Shown piece after piece: positions 9,215-18,624 of a DNA stretch of 55,052 nt. The notes beneath the pieces are model-generated. The model was not told the origin of the DNA and did not search any database. It worked only from the letters and a program-made list of their open reading frames with translations. The translations under genes and the position numbers were made by a program. How positions within the stretch are numbered: position 1 is the stretch's first letter; every line of letters begins with the position of its first letter. This stretch comes from a virus. Where the stretch lies: positions 1 through 55,052 of the IMG/VR virus record IMGVR_UViG_3300044546_001769; one strand, written 5' to 3'.

Positions 9215-12051
9215 CAACATTTACATTTTCATCTTACATTTCTGGTTCTGCTCCATCTACCAACGTTTTTGATTACGGATTTTTTAAAAATCATAAAATT
9301 TTACGATGGACCGAACTTGTTTATGGTTTAGAAATGACTGCTGCAGAAATAGCAAACTCTACAGAACTAAAATTTGTTATTCCTTCGATAGCGCCTGCAC
9401 AAAAAATGTTAAATCAGTTAATTCAAAATGAGAGTATTAGAGCAGCAGATGATGATTTAGATTTTTATTGCATGGGCGTTATAACAAAATCAAATAACAC
9501 TGTTGAATACTTTGACGTTGTTTCTAGCACAAAGGTTTATGGTATTAATGATCTTAATCTTTCAGTGTCATCAGAAACGCCACCGGCTGAATACGCGTTG
9601 ACGTATTTGTTACGAATGATCAACTATTCAAACAGCGACAATTATGATTATAAGTTTGAACGTCTAGCGAATCAAACCACATTTACGGTTAATATTCCTC
9701 CTAGTAAACTTTTGAATGCTGTACGCATAGGTATAGCTGTATATCCTAAATTCTGTCTTGATATTATTGCGCAAACGATTGGCGGCGGCGGAAATAATAA
9801 CGGAGGCGGTGGTGGCGAATCAATTGGAAACATGATTTGGGATTCTAATTCCAGCGCATATATTTCTCAAGAACCGGTTCAGACAAACGGAAAAAGTCAA
9901 TTCACATACACGTTTGACGTATCTCGACTCAAGAATGAAGTAGATCAATTAGTCATCGCGAATGAAACAGATCCAGAACTTCCAGAAAATCTTTTACAAA
10001 TTTTAACTGGGCCGCGTGCTTATGATTGTTGTGTTATTGCACTAGCAATAGAAGACATGGAAGCATTCAGTGGAATGTTTGGAGTTGCAACACATCAGTC
10101 AAGCGGTGCAGTTAATGATCCAAGAAATCTTAGTTTTGATCAAAATATCATTAAAATATTTGCGCAGCAAGTTCTCGCTGGAAATATACAACCAATGCCA
10201 ACCAATGATGGAATAAACACAATAAATGTTGTTTACGAAAGTGACGTGAATCAAGGCTCATTGTTATGTTGTTTCGTGTTCTCGTATGCTATGATGGCTG
10301 CGATGGAAGCCGAAGGCGGGTTTAATAATGATGGTGAGGATGAAACTCCTATTGAGTATGCTCCGTACAGATTTTTCGGGTATGAATCGAGTTTATATAT
10401 AAACATTAATCCAGAATATTGGAGAAATGCAAATGGATGGAGCAGTAATGTAGGCCAAACTAGCATAGCATTTATTGTTACTAATGTTTGGTTGCCAGGT
10501 CAAATAAAACCGGAACTGTTAAACTTCAGTTTAACGCCTGACTCGCAGTATGAACATGGTCCGTACAGACTTGAATTTTATTCGTACTGGGAAAATACAT
10601 TCCCTGACATGTCAGACAAAACAGAACAACAATGGAATGAGCTGCTGTCAGTTCCACTTGGCGAGCTTGATGGTTTTGGAAATATTGATATTAATATTCC
10701 AAGCGACTATGGAAATATTGTTATTGTGAAAGTTATAGCTTATAATTCTGGACCAGTAGAACACGTTCCTATGTTGACGGTTACTGCTAAAGAAATTCAA
10801 AACAACGTACCGTCGATGTTAGCTGGATATACTATAACAGATTTAGATTTTGCAAGTAATTGGTATGGATTTGCTTTGGATTCAAATTCTGAAACTACTG
10901 GCATAACTAACAGAACGACATACTGCAAAGTATTCAGAATAAACAATATAGACAATATGTCTGGAGCAGGATGGGTTCGCGTTACCACTCCAGATTCAAA
11001 TGCATGGATTTACAAATTCAATGCAGATTCACATGAGTTTGGTGATTTTGATCGTGATGGCGGTCGCAAGTTTTTATTGATCTCTGAAGAAGAATTACAA
11101 AAACCAGTTTATATAATGGTAACAACACCCAATGAATATCAAACTGGCTGGTTTAATATTTTATCTGGAAGTGAAGATTTTGCTGGTGATAGACGATACC
11201 AAATTTTTGACTCCTCATTTAATGAATTAATAACGCTAAATGATACATCTCCGACTTCTGCGTTTAACAGATATGATGGAAGAATAGTAGAAGAAAATAA
11301 TTGGTGCGACATTAATGATATTCAGCCAACAAAGCGTGCTACCGACGGCAATACATACAATAAAGAATTAATAGACGACCCTCGAGGAAACGGAAAAATC
11401 TGGAAAATAACTCCAATAATGAATCCTGGATCGTATTATGAAATGAATAGTACGATGCTCGGCGAAACTTTTTATGCGAATAGACCAACAGATTTGGGCC
11501 ATTATTATGTGTATTATAAAGGAACTTGGAACAATAATCATAAACCACTAACACCTAGCACTGTTCACGAGTTTATTGCTGATGCAGGACTTTCATCTGA
11601 CGATTACGATGATTTTATTATAACATATAATTCCTCTATTGGTGGCATTGTTACTAGAAAATATATCGGAGAAACCGCCGATATCTGGAGCAATCCCATT
11701 CCACAATATAGAACGAATTTTATTGATTTGTCGGGTTGGACTATTGTACTCATTGCTGAAATATATTTCAACGGCGTTCCAAATGGTTTGTTACAGGAAG
11801 TTGGCTATAATGGTACATACACAACAGCACTTGACAAATTATTTAGAGAAAGCTCACATTTTGAATATAGCGATTTAAAACAATATTTTACAGATCCATC
11901 AATCGCCGGAATAATAGGTTATTATAATCGAACGTATAATAACCAAACAGATCAAAACGATGAGTCATATACAATTGATTATATAAGAGAAGTACGAATT
12001 GGAGAAGATTATACCGGCACGTTCTATATCAAACCTCTTGAATATTTGTAA
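9211..12051 (+). CDS. Large tail-fibre/adhesin protein, 946 aa
   Basis: Starts in an ATGA overlap with the 8207 gene. The first ~190 residues form a separate domain that ends in a Gly/Asn linker (TIGGGGNNNGGGGG), the same kind of linker as in the 4777 protein, so the two fibres share a construction principle. A region around residues 525-675 (GYTITDLDFASNWYGF, then AWIYKFNADSHEFGDFD) may be another PPC-like sandwich. No enzyme motif is seen. Likely a virion surface protein; the ligand is unknown. Confidence 0.72.
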   Translation: MTTFTFSSYISGSAPSTNVFDYGFFKNHKILRWTELVYGLEMTAAEIANSTELKFVIPSIAPAQKMLNQLIQNESIRAADDDLDFYCMGVITKSNNTVEYFDVVSSTKVYGINDLNLSVSSETPPAEYALTYLLRMINYSNSDNYDYKFERLANQTTFTVNIPPSKLLNAVRIGIAVYPKFCLDIIAQTIGGGGNNNGGGGGESIGNMIWDSNSSAYISQEPVQTNGKSQFTYTFDVSRLKNEVDQLVIANETDPELPENLLQILTGPRAYDCCVIALAIEDMEAFSGMFGVATHQSSGAVNDPRNLSFDQNIIKIFAQQVLAGNIQPMPTNDGINTINVVYESDVNQGSLLCCFVFSYAMMAAMEAEGGFNNDGEDETPIEYAPYRFFGYESSLYININPEYWRNANGWSSNVGQTSIAFIVTNVWLPGQIKPELLNFSLTPDSQYEHGPYRLEFYSYWENTFPDMSDKTEQQWNELLSVPLGELDGFGNIDINIPSDYGNIVIVKVIAYNSGPVEHVPMLTVTAKEIQNNVPSMLAGYTITDLDFASNWYGFALDSNSETTGITNRTTYCKVFRINNIDNMSGAGWVRVTTPDSNAWIYKFNADSHEFGDFDRDGGRKFLLISEEELQKPVYIMVTTPNEYQTGWFNILSGSEDFAGDRRYQIFDSSFNELITLNDTSPTSAFNRYDGRIVEENNWCDINDIQPTKRATDGNTYNKELIDDPRGNGKIWKITPIMNPGSYYEMNSTMLGETFYANRPTDLGHYYVYYKGTWNNNHKPLTPSTVHEFIADAGLSSDDYDDFIITYNSSIGGIVTRKYIGETADIWSNPIPQYRTNFIDLSGWTIVLIAEIYFNGVPNGLLQEVGYNGTYTTALDKLFRESSHFEYSDLKQYFTDPSIAGIIGYYNRTYNNQTDQNDESYTIDYIREVRIGEDYTGTFYIKPLEYL

Positions 12052-12062
12052 AACATTATTTT

Positions 12063-12070
12063 TATAAATA
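12063..12070 (+). promoter_or_regulatory. Candidate T4-type late promoter (TATAAATA)
   Basis: An exact match to the T4 late -10 element TATAAATA, in the only sizeable gap between the fibre block and the following membrane-protein operon, 28 bases before its first ATG. T4-like late promoters need gp55 and the sliding clamp, both encoded in this window. Confidence 0.65.
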
Positions 12071-12098
12071 TGGTGTATCTTGAAACAACAACAAAAAA

Positions 12099-12542
12099 AT
12101 GAATCAACAAGTACAACCTCAAAAAGAAGAATTTCCACCCGAGTTTGACCGGCGTGGAGCTAATCGCGCCGCCAGTCAATGGATTCGTAATGCACTACAT
12201 GAGCAGGGCGAAAAAATAGACGGCATAAAGGCTGAAGTGCATGAAATAAAGGGAATTCTTGAAAAAACAATTCCAGAATCAGACTGGGACGGTCATCGCA
12301 AGAGTCATTTAATTTTTCTTCAACGTGAAGAAGAATTGAGAAAGCACGAAGCTGAGCACAAAAAACTACAAGAAGAACAACGACTTTTTTGGTCGGGTAT
12401 AAAACAAGATATAATAAAATATTCACTGAGAGCAGCAGGAATATTTTTAATTGGTATTTTTATACTAGGTGGTCAAGCAAAATTTAAAGAATGGATTCGT
12501 TTAGCAATGGCAGAACAACCTGCTATAGAGGTTAAAAAATGA
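12099..12542 (+). CDS. Membrane-anchored coiled-coil protein, 147 aa
   Basis: A hydrophilic, highly charged N-terminal region (residues 1-105, with Lys/Glu heptads predicting a coiled coil) is followed by one hydrophobic segment at about 111-125 (AAGIFLIGIFILGG) and a short tail. It begins an operon of three genes joined by ATGA-type overlaps (12539, 12973). The single C-terminal membrane segment could fit a tail-anchored lysis accessory protein, but there is no diagnostic motif. No clear ribosome binding site precedes the start. Confidence 0.65.
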   Translation: MNQQVQPQKEEFPPEFDRRGANRAASQWIRNALHEQGEKIDGIKAEVHEIKGILEKTIPESDWDGHRKSHLIFLQREEELRKHEAEHKKLQEEQRLFWSGIKQDIIKYSLRAAGIFLIGIFILGGQAKFKEWIRLAMAEQPAIEVKK

Positions 12543-12976
12543 AAGACGAACATATTCTAACACTGGTTGGATGGGTGGCATTTGTTATGACGTTGTTTTT
12601 TGGAACAATTGTATTTTATACATTTGACGGAACACCACCTTTTGAAATAAGCGACTCAGTTAGTAGCGTAACTAGAGAAGAAAATGGTAATTATGTACTA
12701 ACTGAAAGTCGCGGCTTTGTTGGGCATGATAGTCAAGTTCTTACGATATTTAGAACGTTGTATAAAAAGGAGGACGACAAGCACGTAAACAGCATTGAAG
12801 GCGGTTCTGTCATGAATCAAAATGATGATTATGTTGTTTTAAGAGCTATTCAAATTCCTCCACACTTGAATGGTTGGTGGTGTTCACGCGCTATTGTTTT
12901 TTGGAGACCGTCACTTTCACTTAAACAACACAGTTTAAATTTACCTGACCTTTGTTTTGAAATACCAAGAAAATGA
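12539..12976 (+). CDS. Membrane protein with one N-terminal TM segment, 145 aa
   Basis: A single hydrophobic segment at about residues 8-27 (LVGWVAFVMTLFFGTIVFYT) acts as an uncleaved anchor, leaving ~115 residues probably on the periplasmic side, where the next gene's product also works. It overlaps both neighbours by 4 bases. The soluble part carries two Cys (WWCSR, PDLCFE) that could pair. Function not recognised. Confidence 0.65.
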   Translation: MKDEHILTLVGWVAFVMTLFFGTIVFYTFDGTPPFEISDSVSSVTREENGNYVLTESRGFVGHDSQVLTIFRTLYKKEDDKHVNSIEGGSVMNQNDDYVVLRAIQIPPHLNGWWCSRAIVFWRPSLSLKQHSLNLPDLCFEIPRK

Positions 12977-13758
12977 AAAAAATATTTTTTGTATTAGTAT
13001 CATTGTTTATTTCTGTTTCTGTATTTGCACAATCTGCTAAAAAAATAAGAATAGTCACTGAAGACTTTCCTCCATTTCAAACATTACAAAATGGCGAAAT
13101 TGTTGGTCCAATGTACAGTGTAATGCAAGCAATTTGTAAAGAGGCAAAACTCTCGTGTAACATTGAATTGCTGGAATGGAAAGACGCATATAGACAAGCA
13201 CTAGATGGAAGTGCTGACGTTGTTTTCTCTATTTTATTGGAAGTGCCGGAGAGAGCTCAATTCTTTTACATGTCGCCGTCAATAGTAGATACAAGTTATT
13301 CATTGTTTGTTACAAGCCGAAACAAATGGAAATATACTGGATATGAATCACTTGAGGGCATGAAAATTGGAGCGTACGGTCCAAGTGGAACAAGTATTGT
13401 TGCTCAAGAATTAGTAAAAGGACGAGAAATTGCAGGCTTTTCTGTTGTTCCACTTACTATAGAACCAAGTATAGTCGAAAGTTTCCAGCAGCTGATTACT
13501 GGAAAGTATGGCGACAATGGAGCAGTCGTTGTCAATAAAGATGTTGGGCTAGCACTGTTGAAGAAACATTCTATTTTTGGACCCAAACCTGCCGGTGATA
13601 TTAAAAGCATAACGTACGGATTTGGTTTTTCTAAAAAGAGTCCAAATGCCGCAGAATTTCAAAAAATGGTAGACGCTCTTAGGCGTTTGCAAGATAATAA
13701 AACCATTGTTGAAACACTTCGCTGGCACGGCTTAAAAGCATCTCAACACAAAAGATAA
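12973..13758 (+). CDS. Periplasmic solute-binding protein, family 3 (amino-acid-binding type)
   Basis: A textbook signal peptide (MKK, hydrophobic core, SVFA then Q20) is followed by a complete SBP_bac_3 fold. The first lobe runs IRIVTEDFPPFQ, GEIVGPMYSVMQAICKEA and DGSADVVFSI. Then comes the ligand-pocket region ERAQFFYMSPSIVDTSYSLFV, then the hinge and second lobe LEGMKIGAYGPSGTS. Length (261 aa) is normal for the family. These proteins bind amino acids or similar small molecules in the periplasm and hand them to ABC importers or sensor proteins. No transporter genes are nearby; the neighbours are small membrane proteins, a holin candidate and a lipase. Family is near certain; what a phage gains from it is unknown. 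Confidence 0.9.
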   Translation: MKKIFFVLVSLFISVSVFAQSAKKIRIVTEDFPPFQTLQNGEIVGPMYSVMQAICKEAKLSCNIELLEWKDAYRQALDGSADVVFSILLEVPERAQFFYMSPSIVDTSYSLFVTSRNKWKYTGYESLEGMKIGAYGPSGTSIVAQELVKGREIAGFSVVPLTIEPSIVESFQQLITGKYGDNGAVVVNKDVGLALLKKHSIFGPKPAGDIKSITYGFGFSKKSPNAAEFQKMVDALRRLQDNKTIVETLRWHGLKASQHKR

Positions 13759-13846
13759 TTTATTTTCGTAAAACTGTTATTACTATGATTTGTTGTTATC
13801 AAATGAAATTGATTCTAAACTTAAATTTCGATAAACTAAGGAAATC

Positions 13847-14305
13847 ATGGAATTTTATAACTACACAAATGCGCGTCAAATACGTGATCTGACAAAAGAA
13901 CGTGAGGCAAATTTTTGTTTAAACCAAATCGCAGAAAAATTTAATGGTAAAATTGAAGCAATTCATTATGACTATATATATGAAGTAGGAAATTCATTAA
14001 GTGATTTTAAAACTGTATGCAGATATCAATATGCAGAGATTCTTAAAAAACAATGTGATGTTCCTGAATTAGTTATAAAAGAACTTATGGACATAATTAA
14101 AAAAGAAGATACATTATTTTTCTTCTTAGTCGATTTTCCAAAAGGACAGTTTAGAAAATGTTCAGCCGAAATTTTCTCTTGTGTGAAAAGTTTGGGTTAT
14201 GTTTCTATTACGTTAGATGATTATAATCGTTCTGGAAGAGACGTTTGGGGAAGTTATGGTTTTTCTGGAGATTATTTGACGGATGGCAGAATAAAAATTT
14301 TATGA
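13847..14305 (+). CDS. Hypothetical protein, 152 aa
   Basis: Preceded by CTAAGGAAATC, a good ribosome binding site 5 bases from the ATG. Soluble, with no signal peptide or membrane segment. The N-terminal half is helical and charged; the C-terminal half (CVKSLGYVSITLDDYNRSGRDVWGSYGFSGDYL) has a glycine/aromatic-rich pattern. No family recognised. The 88-base gap upstream has no clear promoter. Confidence 0.6.
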   Translation: MEFYNYTNARQIRDLTKEREANFCLNQIAEKFNGKIEAIHYDYIYEVGNSLSDFKTVCRYQYAEILKKQCDVPELVIKELMDIIKKEDTLFFFLVDFPKGQFRKCSAEIFSCVKSLGYVSITLDDYNRSGRDVWGSYGFSGDYLTDGRIKIL

Positions 14306-14315
14306 AAGGTTTGGT

Positions 14316-14759
14316 ATGGATAAAATTGAAGAACAAATTAAGCAGCTAATTTCCGAAAAATTAAATGTTGATTTAGAAACAGCAAATGTAATTATCGTTG
14401 CAGTAAAATCTGGCAACGGCACTGCTGAACAAATTGAAGCATTCAACAAAATTGAACAAGAAATTAAATCTAAAATGGTCGATGTTTTTGGAAATGCTGC
14501 GCATGTAGAAAATCAAATTTCAGCAAGAAATTTAGCTATTACAAATAAAAGCAAAATTCCAGAATTCTTATCTGTTGTTATAACGATTGGTTTTTTTGGA
14601 ATCTTGGGTTATATGCTGACTATGGAATCTAAACCAAACGACACTATTTTAGTTATGCTTGGTTCGCTTGGTACAGCATGGATTGCTATTGTAAATTATT
14701 GGTTTGGATCTTCGAGCGGAAGTGCATACAAATCTGAAATAATGGCAAGACAAAAATGA
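14316..14759 (+). CDS. Holin candidate (3TM-holin-like), 147 aa
   Basis: Two hydrophobic segments, about residues 81-101 (FLSVVITIGFFGILGYML) and 107-127 (ILVMLGSLGTAWIAIVNYW), run straight into NYWFGSSSGSAYKS. A Trp-Phe-Gly-Ser-Ser-x-Gly-Ser tail after the last membrane span is characteristic of the GTA-type/3TM holin family. The N-terminal ~70 residues are soluble and helical. It overlaps the lipase-like gene by 4 bases. Holins form the inner-membrane lesion that times lysis; the assignment rests on topology and the tail motif. Confidence 0.62.
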   Translation: MDKIEEQIKQLISEKLNVDLETANVIIVAVKSGNGTAEQIEAFNKIEQEIKSKMVDVFGNAAHVENQISARNLAITNKSKIPEFLSVVITIGFFGILGYMLTMESKPNDTILVMLGSLGTAWIAIVNYWFGSSSGSAYKSEIMARQK

Positions 14760-15559
14760 AAATAAAAAAAATAACAGTTGATTTATATAAATGCGTAAAA
14801 AATGTTTTTTACATAAAAAATGTTTTTACAGCTTCTAATTCAAGCGATCCAGTGTGGCGTAAAAACTTTGGCGAGTTTGAAACACTGGCTAATACTGTTC
14901 CAAAGTTTACTAAAACTGTTTTTAATTTGTTAACTGGCGAACTCTCAAAAAATAATGAATTAATTTTAAAAGATGTTGACGGAGATGAGCATTGGTTTTA
15001 CATCAATGGTATAATGACATCAAAAGAAGTTGCTGCATATAATGAATTGGCATTAGAAAATATTTTTGGAAAAGAGTTTCATACACTCTACAATCCTACA
15101 AATGGTTTCGCAGCAGATATGTTGGAAGTATTCTATGAAAGAACATTAGACAACATTGCACCAATCACACGACAGCTTTTTGACATTATAGACGAGCTGA
15201 TTTATAACGATAAAAAAGTTAGAATCATTTCATATTCTCAAGGCGGAATAATCACGAATAACTTCTTAAAAATGATAGCAAAACATTCGAAATGCGGAAA
15301 AAAGTATTCGAATTTGGAAATATATACTTTTGGTGGAGCTGCAGACGAAGAAGTATTAGTTAAAGGCGTATATCAAGAACATTTTGGAAACGAAAAAGAT
15401 TTTGTTGCACGAATTGGATTGATGTTTGAAAATACTCAAAGTAAATATTATACTTTAAATAATGCGGTTGGACATTTGTTAAATCAAGATTACCTTGAAC
15501 ATTTTAAAGCCGGCAGATATTGTAACGGAAAATCAAAATTATTTAGCTATACACAATGA
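14756..15559 (+). CDS. Lipase/esterase-like alpha/beta hydrolase, 267 aa
   Basis: The strand-then-loop HWFYINGIMTSKEVAAYN suits the oxyanion region of an alpha/beta hydrolase, and IISYSQGGIITNN is a nucleophile elbow of the (S/G)xSxG type with Ser161. Asp215 (NEKDFVARI) and His240 (NAVGHLLNQDYL) are in the right order for the acid and base. No signal peptide is present, so export would depend on the neighbouring holin candidate. Coupling to a holin suggests a lysis-time lipase acting on host lipid; a virion-associated esterase is the alternative. Fold assignment is moderately firm, substrate unknown. Confidence 0.7.
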   Translation: MKIKKITVDLYKCVKNVFYIKNVFTASNSSDPVWRKNFGEFETLANTVPKFTKTVFNLLTGELSKNNELILKDVDGDEHWFYINGIMTSKEVAAYNELALENIFGKEFHTLYNPTNGFAADMLEVFYERTLDNIAPITRQLFDIIDELIYNDKKVRIISYSQGGIITNNFLKMIAKHSKCGKKYSNLEIYTFGGAADEEVLVKGVYQEHFGNEKDFVARIGLMFENTQSKYYTLNNAVGHLLNQDYLEHFKAGRYCNGKSKLFSYTQ

Positions 15560-18150
15560 CCGCATTAACGATTACATCGAGTACTAATAAAGATAGCACA
15601 GTAGGGCGACTCGATGGTGAATCAGTAACAATTAATGAAGGAACTTTTTTAATTGACTCTGATACTCGATGGGCTCAAGATTCGACGGTTTTTGGAAATT
15701 TTAATTTTTCTTCTACGCAGAATGGCTCATTAGCAATTGATGCGTCAAAAACGTGGCAGATTAATTTTGCAAAAGTTTCTGGTACTGTGCCCGGTCTTGC
15801 TGCACTTGGTTCGAATACTGTAGTAGGACAAACTTCTGGCGCTACTGGAGAATTAATTCGAGTATGGGCAAACAATAACAAAGTTCCGCTGAGTGCAAAC
15901 GGTGATCTTCCTTCTGTCGGTTGGATAAAACTTCGTTATAAAAATGGAGATTTTATAACTGGTGAAAATTTAATTTTGCCAAATGGTGCAATCATTCGAG
16001 CGGAAGACTCTGGAAGACGCAGCTGGATTAATTTTGTCGTACAAGATACTGCAACTATAAGACCTACAAGGACGTGTAATTTAATTTCTAATGGTGATTG
16101 GTACGATTTGGGATTAACGTCCGGCAGTTTAAATCAACAAATTGAATATCCCATAGCCGATCAATGTCCAGCACTTCAGATTGAAACCGCTCCTGGTTCT
16201 GGACAGTTTCAATGGTGGCTAAATGCTGGCAGTCGTTGGGGTAGTCTAATAAAATTTGTTAGTACTGATGAACGTGGTCGCTACTTTGGATGTTCCGCAA
16301 CAGGAACAATTACACTTGCTCAAGGTGGAGTAAACGCATGCGGAAAACTTCCAGCTGCTAATTGCAGAATACGAATTCCCAATATACTTGTTTCTAATGC
16401 CACATTGATAAATTGGTCCCAGAATAGTCTAACAGCAGCAAAACCTACAATTTCTACTGCATCGCAGGGACGTGCATTTTTAAATTTTTTGTCTGGATCA
16501 TTTAATTTAGACTGTTCAAATTTTGATACTGTGGAAATTAAAAATACATCATTGCTTGGTTCAATTATTTGTTCAAATTTAAACTATCCAGTACTTTTAG
16601 AAAATATTGCCGTAGGTGTTCAAAATACTATTGACACAATACCTATTAAAATAACAAATCTTTTTGCTGGTGGAAAATTCAAAAAAATATTTTGTTCAAA
16701 ATTTTCGTCGCGATCTACTGATGCAACTCTTGTAATCACTGATTCTGAAAATTTAGAGTTCTCTGATGATTGTGAATTTCATATTTTTCCAAGTTTAACG
16801 TCTCTTTCACGCGGAAATTTACTGTGCAGTACAATCGATGTAAAACAATTGTACAAGTCTACATTCGATAATATTAAAATTGTTGGAGCCAGATTTGTAA
16901 ATTTCTATTGCGAAGATTTGGTTATTAGGAATACGCAGTATGCCGATGCAACGTCTGGTACAACTGGTCTGAATATTCAGCACAGCGCCTTAGACTTATC
17001 ATATTGTACTAATTGCAAAATAGACGGTGTTTCTTCTTACTATTCACTGAGTAATGTTCATCCGTATATATCAGTTGTTAATTTTGTAAATTCAAGAAAT
17101 ATTGATATTAGAAATATTGGAACACCGGTTCAGCCGTATAACTGTGGAACAGCTAATTCATGTGGATATGTTGTTAGTGGTTCTGCAACTAAAGGTATTA
17201 ATCTAATAAGAATTTATTCTATTAATACGCGTCTAAGCGTAACACAACTTGGAATACAATGTTCTGATGTCAATTTTATAAATGTTCAAGGCGATTATTC
17301 TGACTCTGGAACAGTAGATGCAAAAAACGCGGTCATTCGCGGAAGTAAGTGGATCTCTACTAATTTGACACGAGTTGGCAATACTGGAAAAATGTGGGAA
17401 GATGGATTTAATTCTGATATAACAGGATTTGTAACCATTGCATGTAATGAGCCGTATTCTTATCAAAATACCGAATTCGAAATTTTCGGAAAAGCTCGAT
17501 TTGACGCGGTTGGAAATATATTCTTGTCTGAAATCGGCGATAGCGTAGTATATACGCAACAATATTTCTGTTTAGGTCATGAATCGCTTGACTCATTTTT
17601 GTTTTTTGGAACTAACTCATCATATATTAAAAGACACTTTCAAATTGACACAGGTTCTGGATTTAACGGCACTTGGTTAGAAGTAACTACCGCAAATTTA
17701 CGTTCATTTATCATAAATCCTGTGGTTGGATTTAAATTAAAAATTAAATTTGCATGTGTTACTGCATCACCGAATAATCGTGTTTCTTTTTTAAGAATAA
17801 ATACAAAAACAAGTTTAGTATCCCAAAGAATACAATATACTGATTTACCGTCGTTTAACAATGGAAATACAGTTATAATTAAACCAGTAAACTTTGTATT
17901 GCGAATTTCAAATATTGTTGCTGGTTCTAAAATTGTTATTTTTAAATCAGCTGATGGAACAGATATCAATAAATCTGATTCTATTGATTCTGATTTTTAT
18001 GATTATAACTATACATATGAAAGTGACATTCCTGTAACAGTTGTAATCCATCATCAAGATTATAAAGAAGTGCGATTTAATGTGGTTTTATCAGAATCAA
18101 ACAATAACATTCCAATATTGCAACAGCTAGAACCGACGAGTTTAGAATAA
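15556..18150 (+). CDS. Tail-fibre/tailspike-like structural protein, 864 aa
   Basis: Overlaps the hydrolase gene by 4 bases. The N-terminus (SVTINEGTFLIDSDTRWAQDST) and the turn-rich GSGQFQWWLNAGSRWG region match a virion protein type common in large myophages. Residues ~270-600 contain short repeated strands with stacked Asn, Ile and Cys (LDCSNFDTVEIKNTSLLGSI, then FYCEDLVIRNTQY), consistent with a right-handed beta-helix as in phage tailspikes. No catalytic pair can be pinned down. Probably a surface-exposed fibre or spike. Confidence 0.7.
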   Translation: MTALTITSSTNKDSTVGRLDGESVTINEGTFLIDSDTRWAQDSTVFGNFNFSSTQNGSLAIDASKTWQINFAKVSGTVPGLAALGSNTVVGQTSGATGELIRVWANNNKVPLSANGDLPSVGWIKLRYKNGDFITGENLILPNGAIIRAEDSGRRSWINFVVQDTATIRPTRTCNLISNGDWYDLGLTSGSLNQQIEYPIADQCPALQIETAPGSGQFQWWLNAGSRWGSLIKFVSTDERGRYFGCSATGTITLAQGGVNACGKLPAANCRIRIPNILVSNATLINWSQNSLTAAKPTISTASQGRAFLNFLSGSFNLDCSNFDTVEIKNTSLLGSIICSNLNYPVLLENIAVGVQNTIDTIPIKITNLFAGGKFKKIFCSKFSSRSTDATLVITDSENLEFSDDCEFHIFPSLTSLSRGNLLCSTIDVKQLYKSTFDNIKIVGARFVNFYCEDLVIRNTQYADATSGTTGLNIQHSALDLSYCTNCKIDGVSSYYSLSNVHPYISVVNFVNSRNIDIRNIGTPVQPYNCGTANSCGYVVSGSATKGINLIRIYSINTRLSVTQLGIQCSDVNFINVQGDYSDSGTVDAKNAVIRGSKWISTNLTRVGNTGKMWEDGFNSDITGFVTIACNEPYSYQNTEFEIFGKARFDAVGNIFLSEIGDSVVYTQQYFCLGHESLDSFLFFGTNSSYIKRHFQIDTGSGFNGTWLEVTTANLRSFIINPVVGFKLKIKFACVTASPNNRVSFLRINTKTSLVSQRIQYTDLPSFNNGNTVIIKPVNFVLRISNIVAGSKIVIFKSADGTDINKSDSIDSDFYDYNYTYESDIPVTVVIHHQDYKEVRFNVVLSESNNNIPILQQLEPTSLE

Positions 18151-18164
18151 AAGAAAGTCAACAA

Positions 18165-18587
18165 ATGAAAACATATGAACAATTCATAGCGTTATTAGAA
18201 TCATCCTTCGTATCAGACAGTCCTAGTACAGGTGCTTCAGTCGGTGTTAAATTTGATGTAAAGAAAAACGCAGAAAAATCTGTTGGGACTCATGCAAATG
18301 ACGCGCCAAAAGAACATCATGATGTTTATCACGAAGGTAAGCATGTTGGACATGTTAGTTCTTATTCTGGGTATAAGGATAAGAAAGCAACAGGATCTCG
18401 TGTAGTTTCATCAAGAAAAGATGTAAAACTTTGGTCCGCTACTGTATATGGCAATGAGCACAACCGTCACGGTTCACATTGGAATGCAACACCAGCTGAA
18501 AGTCAATATACTAGCATGGAGTTTACGAACAAGAAAGAAGCATTACAGCATCTAGCAAACTCTCATAAATCAAATACTAACAGGTAA
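18165..18587 (+). CDS. Small virion-associated candidate, 140 aa
   Basis: Good ribosome binding site (AAAGAAAGTC). The N-terminus MKTYEQFIALLES is a short amphipathic helix ending in Leu-Leu-Glu, the (hydrophobic)-x-Glu pattern cut by T4 prohead proteases in packaged head proteins. The rest is hydrophilic and His-rich (HANDAPKEHHDVYHEGKHVGHV), with no membrane segment. An internal head protein is a guess from this pattern and the structural neighbourhood. Confidence 0.55.
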   Translation: MKTYEQFIALLESSFVSDSPSTGASVGVKFDVKKNAEKSVGTHANDAPKEHHDVYHEGKHVGHVSSYSGYKDKKATGSRVVSSRKDVKLWSATVYGNEHNRHGSHWNATPAESQYTSMEFTNKKEALQHLANSHKSNTNR

Positions 18588-18624
18588 TTAGAACGCATCA
18601 GCGAACTTATAAAAGGTAAAATAA

